Part shown: piece after piece, positions 1-5,486 of the stretch
Numbering within the stretch: the stretch's first letter is position 1
Layout of the letters: every line of letters begins with the position of its first letter
Assembly (NCBI GenBank): GCA_012511425.1
Contig: JAAZGC010000322.1
Location: 1-6,803 of the forward strand
Source: Clostridiales bacterium
GTDB taxonomy: Bacteria; Bacillota; Clostridia; Oscillospirales; CAG-272
DNA: 6,803 nucleotides
Direction of reading: 5' to 3'
Made by a program: the position numbers and the translations under genes
The notes under the pieces: generated by a model
Databases searched by the model: none
What the model was told of the DNA's origin: nothing
The model's input: only the letters and a program-made list of their open reading frames with translations

Positions 1-140
1 ACCGGTATGAAAAGGGCGGACAAGACCGAAACCGCGGCGCAGACCATCGAGAGGGCGAGCCAGCCGGAATGCGGCCTTATGTATTCGATAAGCCGCGGCA
101 GCGTCGGACGGGCGGCTTTTTCGTTTTTGTTTGTCTTCAA
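1..140 (-). CDS. Heterodimeric ABC exporter, second subunit (N-terminal fragment)
   Basis: This is the first 46 codons of a gene that continues past position 1. The fragment begins MKTNKNEKAARPTLPRLIEY, and residues 16-46 (RLIEYIRPHSGWLALSMVCA, then AVSVLSALFIP) match the usual opening of type I ABC exporters: a short amphipathic elbow helix followed by the first membrane helix. The start is a TTG that directly follows the TAA stop of the upstream ABC subunit, in the same frame with no gap. A strong AGGAGG site lies 8 nt upstream, inside the last codons of that gene, so translation is probably coupled and the subunits made in equal amounts. Because the upstream subunit has a degenerate ATPase site, this one is expected to be the catalytically intact, TM288/BmrD-like partner; that is inference, since its nucleotide-binding domain lies outside the window. 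Substrate is unknown. Confidence 0.85.
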   Translation of the reverse strand, partial: MKTNKNEKAARPTLPRLIEYIRPHSGWLALSMVCAAVSVLSALFIP

Positions 141-1889
141 TTAAACCGCCTCCTCTCCCGCAGCGTTCTGCGAATCGCAGATTTCCCGGTAGATCAGGGA
201 TTTTTGATACAGCTCTCCGTGTCTGCCCTGTCCTTTGTCCTTGCCGCCGTCAAGCACCAGGATATTGTCGCAGCTCCGAACCGACGCAACTCTCTGGGAA
301 ACGATTATTACGGCTGAATCGGCAAGGTCATGCTTCAGCGCGGCGCGGAGCCGGGCGTCGGTCGCGGCGTCGAGCGCAGAGCTGGGGTCATCGAGGATTA
401 TAAGCGGCGGTTTTGAAACTATCGCCCGGGCGATGGTAAGCCTTTGACGCTGTCCGCCGGAGAAGTTTCGCCCGCCGGCTTCGACTTTTGTGTCAAGTCC
501 CTGCTTTGCCATGATAAAATCAAGCGCCTGCGCCGTTTTCAGCGCCGAGATAAGCTCTTCGTCGGAAGCGTCCGGCTTGCCCCATAAAAGGTTCGAGCGG
601 ACGGTTCCGGAAAACAGCTCGGCTTTCTGCGGCGTGTATCCGATGATTTCCCGCAGCTCGGCTGATTTTATGTCTTTTACCTCCCTGCCCGTAACCGAAA
701 CTTCGCCGTTTTTTACTTCTCGGAACCGCATTATAAGCGAGACAAGCGTCGATTTTCCGGCGCCGGTTCCGCCGATTATCCCCAGCGTGCCGCCGCGGGG
801 AAGTACGAAGGAAATATCCGAAAGCGCCGGGACCGAGTCGGCGGCATCCTCGTTGTAGCGAAAGGTAACGCCGTCAAAGCGAACCGCCGGCGCGGATTTG
901 TCAAATCTCTGCCCGGCTTCTTCGGAGTCGGCAATTTCCGGCTTGGTTTCAAGCACTTCCGAAATTCTTTCCGCCGCGGCGTCTCCGCGGTTGAATATCA
1001 CGATTATATTTGCAAGTACGATAAGCGCCAGAAGTATCTGATTTATGTAATTCAGCAGCGCGATAAGCTCTCCCTGCGTGAGCCTTCCCGTGTCAACTGA
1101 AACTCCGCCGAAAATAAGCAGCAGGATGATTCCGGCGTTCATTATAACGGTCGTCAGCGGATTCAGCAGCGCCGAAATGACCCCGGCGCGGACGGACGCG
1201 GAGTCGGAGTTCTCGGCGGATTCGGCAAATCTCTCCCGCTCCCGCTCCTGCGCCGAAAAGGCGCGGATTACCCTCGCACCCGAGATGTTTTCGCGGGTGA
1301 TGCGGGTCATGCTGTCGTTTTCCTTCTGCATCTTCCTGAAATAAGGCCTCGAGCGGCGGGTAACGAAAAGAATCGAAAAATATATCAGCGGCGCCGCAAA
1401 AAGCAGCACCATAGAAAGTTTAATGTCAATAACGGCGCTCATCACTATCGCTCCGGCAGCAAGGAAGGGAGCGCGGACGGCAAGGCGGATCAGCATTGCC
1501 GAGGCTGTCTGTACCTGATTTACATCCCCGGTTATCCTCGAAATCATAGTCGGAGCGCCGAATGTTTCGAGCTGCGAATGAGAGAGGCTCATGATATGAG
1601 AAAACAGCTTTCCCCGGAGCACCGTGCCGGTCCCCTGAGCCGCGCGCGACGCCATGAACTGACAGATGAGGGTCGAAGAAAATCCGATCAGACTGAGCGC
1701 CGCCAGAAGAGCGCCGCTGCGGAAGATATAATCCCTGTCCCCGGCGTTGACTCCCCGGTCGATCATATCGGCGATGACGAGCGGTATTATAAGCTCGAAT
1801 ATCGCTTCAAGAATCTTGAATATCGGACCCAGAATATATTCTTTTTTGTAATCCTTTGCGTGTTTCAGAATGTTGAAAAGATGCCGCAC
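141..1889 (-). CDS. Heterodimeric ABC exporter, degenerate-site subunit (TM287/BmrC-like)
   Basis: This 582-residue protein has the standard length of a half-size ABC exporter: an N-terminal six-helix membrane domain (about residues 15-300) fused to a nucleotide-binding domain (about 335-575). Visible motifs are the A-loop Tyr345, Walker A GGTGAGKS at 373-380, Q-loop Gln421, signature FSGGQ at 476-480, Walker B LIILDD at 496-501 and D-loop SALD at 504-507. Two catalytic positions are altered: the glutamate after Walker B is Asp501, and the switch histidine is Gln532 (SQR). This combination is known from the degenerate half of heterodimeric exporters such as TM287/288, where only the other composite site hydrolyses ATP efficiently. 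The start is GTG at 1889-1887, supported by GGGAGGT 7 nt upstream; the mature first residue is still Met. The partner subunit follows with no gap. The pair should export a drug, lipid or peptide, but the substrate cannot be read from the sequence. Confidence 0.93.
   Translation of the reverse strand: MRHLFNILKHAKDYKKEYILGPIFKILEAIFELIIPLVIADMIDRGVNAGDRDYIFRSGALLAALSLIGFSSTLICQFMASRAAQGTGTVLRGKLFSHIMSLSHSQLETFGAPTMISRITGDVNQVQTASAMLIRLAVRAPFLAAGAIVMSAVIDIKLSMVLLFAAPLIYFSILFVTRRSRPYFRKMQKENDSMTRITRENISGARVIRAFSAQERERERFAESAENSDSASVRAGVISALLNPLTTVIMNAGIILLLIFGGVSVDTGRLTQGELIALLNYINQILLALIVLANIIVIFNRGDAAAERISEVLETKPEIADSEEAGQRFDKSAPAVRFDGVTFRYNEDAADSVPALSDISFVLPRGGTLGIIGGTGAGKSTLVSLIMRFREVKNGEVSVTGREVKDIKSAELREIIGYTPQKAELFSGTVRSNLLWGKPDASDEELISALKTAQALDFIMAKQGLDTKVEAGGRNFSGGQRQRLTIARAIVSKPPLIILDDPSSALDAATDARLRAALKHDLADSAVIIVSQRVASVRSCDNILVLDGGKDKGQGRHGELYQKSLIYREICDSQNAAGEEAV
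149..154 (-). promoter_or_regulatory. Shine-Dalgarno site for the TTG-started second ABC subunit
   Basis: On the minus strand AGGAGG lies 8 nt before the TTG at 140-138. It is embedded in the codons for the C-terminal Gly-Glu-Glu-Ala-Val of the first subunit. This site decides the non-ATG start, since no ATG or GTG start is suitably spaced from it. Confidence 0.8.
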
Positions 1890-1896
1890 GGCCGAT

Positions 1897-1903
1897 ACCT
1901 CCC
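1897..1903 (-). promoter_or_regulatory. Shine-Dalgarno site fixing the GTG start of the first ABC subunit
   Basis: GGGAGGT on the minus strand, 7 nt before GTG at 1889-1887. It supports GTG rather than a downstream ATG as the start. Confidence 0.75.
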
Positions 1904-1921
1904 GATTTGTTCTGAGTATTA

Positions 1922-1951
1922 ATTATAACATTTTTTCGGCATTGATATCAA
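1922..1951 (-). promoter_or_regulatory. Sigma-A-type promoter of the ABC exporter operon
   Basis: On the minus strand the -35 box is TTGATA (1951-1946, five of six consensus bases). An 18-bp spacer follows, then a perfect -10 box TATAAT (1927-1922). The -10 is preceded by TGT, giving an extended TGnTATAAT element. Transcription would start near 1914-1916, leaving a leader of about 25 nt with a good ribosome binding site before the GTG start. The promoter lies downstream of the gdpP terminator, so the exporter operon appears to be an independent unit. This is called from pattern match only. Confidence 0.75.
1942..1951. promoter_or_regulatory. Possible operator: perfect palindrome on the -35 box
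   Basis: TTGATATCAA is a perfect 10-bp palindrome that contains the whole -35 hexamer of the exporter promoter. A repressor bound there would block RNA polymerase. The TTG...CAA form resembles the half-sites of some MarR-family repressors, which often control drug-efflux ABC pairs. No regulator gene is visible in the window, and a 10-bp palindrome can occur by chance in AT-rich DNA, so this is a candidate only. Confidence 0.3.
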
Positions 1952-2004
1952 CCGGGAAATGTGACAATATTTTGACCTTAATCGGAAAAACCATATTTCG
2001 CGAT

Positions 2005-2041
2005 AAAACAAAAATCCCTCCGAAAAATCGCATTCGGAGGG
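2005..2041 (-). terminator. Intrinsic terminator after gdpP
   Basis: On the minus strand a perfect 9-bp stem (CCCTCCGAA with TTCGGAGGG, arms at 2041-2033 and 2024-2016) encloses an 8-nt loop. It is followed by ATTTTTGTTTTA. It begins 17 nt after the gdpP stop codon. The plus-strand reading has no T-tract, so it acts in one direction and ends the DUF2232-gdpP unit before the exporter promoter. Confidence 0.9.
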
Positions 2042-2058
2042 AAGATATTAACCTGAAT

Positions 2059-4161
2059 TCAGCCTTTGATCGAGTCGAGATATTCGTCTATTGCATTTTT
2101 GAGCGCTATCTGGGCCGCCATCATATCGTCGTCGGCAAACTGCGCTCCAGCCATGTCATAGTGCCCGCCGCCGCCGATCTTTTCGAGTATAAGCTGAACG
2201 TTTATCGATCCGTCGGAGCGGGAAGAGATATGTATGGTTTTGCCTATCCGGCAGATTGCAAAGCTTGCGCGGATGCCGGTGATATTGAGCATCCGGTCGG
2301 CGGATTTTGCCGCCGCGATCCTGAACGCCGATATGCTTATCGCATCGCCGTGCTTTGCCTTTTCGATTTCGTAATCCGATTTGGCGATTGCGATGAATTC
2401 GCGATAGATGAAGATATTTGACTCAAATCCGGCTTCCGACAGGAAATTGGCGAAATCCGTCTTGAAGAGCGCCTGAGCCGAACCGGTATCGGCCCCCTCG
2501 GCTCTCAGCCAGACTGCCGCACCGAAGGTGCGAACCCCGACATTTCGTGAAAACTGTTTTGTATCAAGCAGGATTCCGGCGAGCATCAATTCGGCTTCCT
2601 GAGGGGTGATGGTGCCGCTCGGCATCGAAAGCTCAAGTATTTCCGAGACAAGCTCGCAGGTCGAGGAAGCGGTCGGCTCGATATAAGACATCATTATGTT
2701 TTCCGCTTTAATGGCGTCGCTCGATGCGGTCCGGCGGTGGTGGTCGATGATGGCGATCCGTCCGCAGTTGGCGGCTATATCCGGAGCTTCAAAAATTGCC
2801 GGGCTGTTGACATCGCAGATAATCAGCAGGGTGTCCGCTTCTATCATGTCCTGTGCCGCCGCCGAATCGACGCAGACCCCTCCGAAATCGGCGACTTCGG
2901 ATAAAAGGCTGAGACAGCCGCGCAGGTTCGGATCGGACATATTGCAGATTATATTGACCTTTACCCCGCAGTACATGCAGAGCCGGGCCACTCCGACGCA
3001 GGAGCCGAAGGCATCGAAATCCGCCCAGCGGTGGGCCATGACAAGCACATTAGAGCTTGACGAAATAAGCCCGGCAAGCTTGTTTGCGACGACTCTTGCG
3101 CGGACCTTCGTCCGCTTCTGAACTCCGTGCGTCCGCCCGCCGTAAAACTCCGTTCCGGCTTCGGTTTTGACGACTACCTGATCTCCGCCGCGCTGAAGCG
3201 CCGTTTCGAGCGCCGACTGCGCCGACTGTTCCTTTTCGAGCAGGCTGCCTTCAAGCGTTCCGACTCCGATCGACACGGTTATCGGCAGGCTTATGTCGGA
3301 CCCGACCCTTATGTTGCGGATCCTGTCAAGAATGCTGAATTTGTCGGCGGTGAATTCATCAAGCTTGTCAGCGGAAAAGAAGAATATAAACTTGTTGGCG
3401 CTGTAGTCGCGCATCACCCCTTCGCAGGATCTTGCCCATTCGTAGAGGATCTGGCGCACGTCGATCGCGGCGTCAAGAATCCGGTCGGATGCGCGGGTAT
3501 ACTGGGAAATCTCCTCAAGGTTGTCCATTACGATATATGCGACGACCGTGTTGTTGTTCGCGAGCTTATCCCGCGTTTCGGAAAGCTCTGTCGTATCGGT
3601 CCAGACAAGGACATTAAGATATTTCCCCTTCGAATCCGATTCGAAGCGGTACGGCTTTATCCGCCAGACCGACCCGCGGACGGCGGTTTCAACCCCTTCT
3701 CTCGTTGGATCGGCGCGCATCGATTCAAGGCCGATGCCGAGGATATGGGAGATCGATTTGCCGTGCAGATCCTCCCGCTGCGCGCCGGACGACACCATAA
3801 ACGAAGCGAGCGCGGGATTGTACCATACAATCCTGCCGTTGTCGTCGCATATGAGCAGAGGGCTGTTCAGCTTGACCATAAAGTCAAGGGTAATTGAACC
3901 GAGCATTGAGCTCTGGGTGTCTCCTTCAATCCGCGCTTTGTTGATCCGGATCGTTCGCCAAATCAGAGCGGCGATAACGGAAATAAGAAGGAACAGAGCC
4001 GCGGCCGCAGCCGCGAATTTGCCGGTCTTAAGCGGCATATACGGCGCAGCAATTATGCAGACTGCCGTATATATTGCGCCGAAAAGCGCGAAGCCGAGAC
4101 TTATCGGCAGCTTCTTTGCGGTGCTCTTGTCGGCAAAGATTTTTTTGAAAAAATCGAACAT
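2059..4161 (-). CDS. gdpP: Cyclic-di-AMP phosphodiesterase GdpP (PAS-GGDEF-DHH-DHHA1)
   Basis: This 700-residue protein has the GdpP/YybT layout; B. subtilis GdpP is about 660 residues. In order: two membrane helices (about 18-42 and 48-68), a PAS-like domain (about 88-190), a degenerate GGDEF domain (about 203-340), a DHH phosphoesterase domain (about 368-550) and a C-terminal DHHA1 domain (about 585-697). Catalytic residues are present: His377, Asp381 and Asp383 in AHRWADFDAFG, Asp450, Asp473-His474-His475 in IIDHHRR, and Asp533 in LLDTKQF, plus the substrate-binding GGGGH at 663-667. The GGDEF core reads SANKF (254-258), so cyclase activity is not expected, as in known GdpP. The enzyme should hydrolyse c-di-AMP to pApA at the cytoplasmic face. 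I chose the ATG at 4161: the frame stays open to 4254, but that stretch overlaps the preceding gene, and the two helices then sit at the usual place near the N-terminus. A terminator follows the gene. Confidence 0.95.
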   Translation of the reverse strand: MFDFFKKIFADKSTAKKLPISLGFALFGAIYTAVCIIAAPYMPLKTGKFAAAAAALFLLISVIAALIWRTIRINKARIEGDTQSSMLGSITLDFMVKLNSPLLICDDNGRIVWYNPALASFMVSSGAQREDLHGKSISHILGIGLESMRADPTREGVETAVRGSVWRIKPYRFESDSKGKYLNVLVWTDTTELSETRDKLANNNTVVAYIVMDNLEEISQYTRASDRILDAAIDVRQILYEWARSCEGVMRDYSANKFIFFFSADKLDEFTADKFSILDRIRNIRVGSDISLPITVSIGVGTLEGSLLEKEQSAQSALETALQRGGDQVVVKTEAGTEFYGGRTHGVQKRTKVRARVVANKLAGLISSSSNVLVMAHRWADFDAFGSCVGVARLCMYCGVKVNIICNMSDPNLRGCLSLLSEVADFGGVCVDSAAAQDMIEADTLLIICDVNSPAIFEAPDIAANCGRIAIIDHHRRTASSDAIKAENIMMSYIEPTASSTCELVSEILELSMPSGTITPQEAELMLAGILLDTKQFSRNVGVRTFGAAVWLRAEGADTGSAQALFKTDFANFLSEAGFESNIFIYREFIAIAKSDYEIEKAKHGDAISISAFRIAAAKSADRMLNITGIRASFAICRIGKTIHISSRSDGSINVQLILEKIGGGGHYDMAGAQFADDDMMAAQIALKNAIDEYLDSIKG

Positions 4162-4164
4162 GGC

Positions 4165-4177
4165 AAGGAAAACCTTT
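4165..4177 (-). promoter_or_regulatory. Ribosome binding site of gdpP within a small hairpin
   Basis: The only Shine-Dalgarno-like match before the gdpP ATG is AAAGG at 4177-4173, 11 nt from the start, which is slightly long. Its AAGG forms one arm of AAGG-TTTT-CCTT (4176-4165), a 4-bp palindrome that could fold over the site. The stem is short and probably weak. It may still temper gdpP translation relative to the upstream gene; this is inference. Confidence 0.4.
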
Positions 4178-4186
4178 ATAATCAGG

Positions 4187-5380
4187 TTATGTTGCGCCGC
4201 TGTCGCGGCGGCCGCTTTTATCACTGCGGCTGCCGGAAAGGGTGTAAACGACACCGGCGAACGACATCAGAACAAATACCGCCATAAAGTTGACGAAGAT
4301 CAATATAACCGATGCGGCGATCAGAAGTATGCCGGACGGGCGGCGATATTCATCGGCAAGCTTGAAGACGGTCTCCCGGACGCCGATCAGAACAAAACCG
4401 GGGGTAAGTATCAGGACAAAGTTTGCAAACAGGATATACATCGCGGGATTCCGGCCAAAAAACACCGCGCCCAGATATACCGCGATGAAGACAACGGCAG
4501 AGCCGCGGCTGATCTTAAGCGGCCAGCCGTATTCAAAGAGACGGCGGTAAAAGCCGGCAGCCGCCGAACAAGCCGCAAAAATCAGGGTTGACAGCCAGGA
4601 CGAGACGAGGCAGAAGACCGCAATGACCGCAGGCAGAACGAGGAGTATATAGTTCACCATAAAGGTGAGATTTTCCCCGGTGTAAAGCGGCCTTGTCTCG
4701 CCGCCGTCCGTCATTGTGAACGACGAGATTATCGCCCGGATTCTGTCCGACTGTTCGGTGAGCCAGTCGGAAAACACCGACGGCGACAACCCTCCGCGTT
4801 CCGCAGCAAGCAGTATGATCATAAATACCGCAAAAGCGGCGCCCAGAACGGCTGACATCGAAACGATGCAGGAAACGCGGGACGGATAAGAGGGAAGCGG
4901 CAGGGGCTCTACCTCTTTCTCCGTTTTTATTCCTTCTTCCGGTCGGAATGTCTCTCTCAGCCGCTTTACGGCGCGTTCGAATATATCGGGCTTGTCTTCC
5001 TTCCGGCCTTTCGGCTTTGCAGTGAGTTTCAGAGAGAGGACAGCCCCCGGGAATATATATCCCGCCGAGAGAATTGTCTTCTCGATATTCCGGGTGAATA
5101 TATAACAGAGAACGGCGGAAGCGGCGGCGGTAATCAGCAGCAGCACAGAAGCCTTTGCCAACCCCGCCCGCAATATCTTTGCGGCGTAAAAGAGCGCATA
5201 AGCGGCGGCTCCTCCCGCAAGCCCGACGGGCAGGAAAAGATAAACTCCTTCAAGCGGAATCGACAGAACTGCCGGAAGGATAAGGCAGACAAGGAGGCAG
5301 ACAGCCGCTGTGGCGGCGGGTTTTGTTCCTCCCCGAAAATCATTGTTTTCCCGGTCTTGTCCGGGCGGCTGATTATTCAT
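4187..5380 (-). CDS. DUF2232 (YybS-like) multi-pass membrane protein
   Basis: This 397-residue hydrophobic protein has roughly eight to ten membrane segments, at about 23-40, 44-64, 77-95, 103-119, 171-193, 240-262, 264-277, 293-310, 314-333 and 350-378. The C-terminal part (residues 287-345: a short polar stretch with a Pro, two helices, then an Asn and a Pro-Gly before the next helix) resembles DUF2232. Members of that family, such as B. subtilis YybS, are encoded just upstream of gdpP, exactly as here, 25 bp before it. Molecular function is unknown; a role alongside c-di-AMP turnover is inferred from synteny. The protein is longer than YybS (about 310 residues), with a charged, Lys/Arg/Glu-rich loop at 120-168 (probably cytoplasmic) and a polar loop at 194-238 (probably outside). 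The start is ATG at 5380; no Shine-Dalgarno site precedes it and no in-frame ATG, GTG or TTG lies in the nearby leader. DUF2232 membership is from resemblance and context, not a profile search. Confidence 0.7.
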   Translation of the reverse strand: MNNQPPGQDRENNDFRGGTKPAATAAVCLLVCLILPAVLSIPLEGVYLFLPVGLAGGAAAYALFYAAKILRAGLAKASVLLLITAAASAVLCYIFTRNIEKTILSAGYIFPGAVLSLKLTAKPKGRKEDKPDIFERAVKRLRETFRPEEGIKTEKEVEPLPLPSYPSRVSCIVSMSAVLGAAFAVFMIILLAAERGGLSPSVFSDWLTEQSDRIRAIISSFTMTDGGETRPLYTGENLTFMVNYILLVLPAVIAVFCLVSSWLSTLIFAACSAAAGFYRRLFEYGWPLKISRGSAVVFIAVYLGAVFFGRNPAMYILFANFVLILTPGFVLIGVRETVFKLADEYRRPSGILLIAASVILIFVNFMAVFVLMSFAGVVYTLSGSRSDKSGRRDSGAT

Positions 5381-5390
5381 AATATAATCG

Positions 5391-5411
5391 GATTCGGTTT
5401 TATGCCGAATC
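5391..5411. repeat. Inverted repeat in the leader of the DUF2232 gene
   Basis: GATTCGG and CCGAATC form a perfect 7-bp stem around a 7-nt loop, ending 10 nt before the DUF2232 start codon. Neither strand has a T-tract after it, so it is not an intrinsic terminator. It could be a protein-binding dyad or a leader hairpin in the mRNA. I found no convincing -35/-10 pair here: TATATT at 5386-5381 abuts the ATG and would place transcription start inside the gene. Confidence 0.45.
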
Positions 5412-5421
5412 GGGTGTTCCG

Positions 5422-5458
5422 AAAAAAGAGCGGAGCCGCGGGACTTTCCGCGGCCCCG
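5422..5458 (-). terminator. Intrinsic terminator after mgtE
   Basis: On the minus strand CGGGGCCGCGG (5458-5448) pairs with CCGCGGCTCCG (5441-5431): 11 bp including one G-U, with a 6-nt loop. The run CTCTTTTTT follows, down to 5422. It lies 28 nt after the mgtE stop codon and separates mgtE from the DUF2232-gdpP unit. Confidence 0.92.
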
Positions 5459-5486
5459 GGGTTCAGGGACTTTGTTTGCGCCGCCG

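Noticed and set aside
304..324. Unusual MgtE pore motif MDTSGNSGTQ (residues of the visible MgtE fragment, encoded near 5832-5894) as a sign of changed ion selectivity
   Set aside because: From memory, closely similar MDT-type motifs are common among clostridial MgtE proteins, and the pore aspartate (Asp420) is kept, so I do not treat it as unusual. The coordinates given here are residue numbers.
1961..1980. Imperfect dyad GGTCAA-AATA-TTGTCAC upstream of the exporter promoter
   Set aside because: The arms match only partly and it lies in AT-rich intergenic DNA; too weak to call as an operator beside the perfect palindrome at 1942-1951.
1870..2421. Plus-strand open frame crossing the gdpP terminator and exporter promoter
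   Set aside because: It runs through a terminator and a promoter for the other strand and into gdpP antisense; the product is not recognisable.
3127..3897. Plus-strand open frame of 256 codons antisense to gdpP
   Set aside because: It lies entirely within the PAS, GGDEF and early DHH coding region of gdpP and looks like a reverse-frame shadow with no family resemblance.
4162..4254. N-terminal extension of gdpP to 4254
   Set aside because: The extra 31 codons mostly overlap the end of the DUF2232 gene, are Ala-rich and unlike GdpP N-termini. The ATG at 4161 gives the usual short cytoplasmic lead before the first membrane helix.
3521..4591. Plus-strand open frame of 356 codons antisense to gdpP and the DUF2232 gene
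   Set aside because: It spans two well-supported minus-strand genes and their intergenic gap, its translation shows no recognisable domain, and it has no clear ribosome binding site. Long antisense frames are expected in GC-rich coding DNA.
5381..5386. TATATT as a -10 box for the DUF2232-gdpP unit
   Set aside because: It touches the ATG, so transcription would begin inside the coding sequence, and no -35 match lies 16-18 bp upstream.
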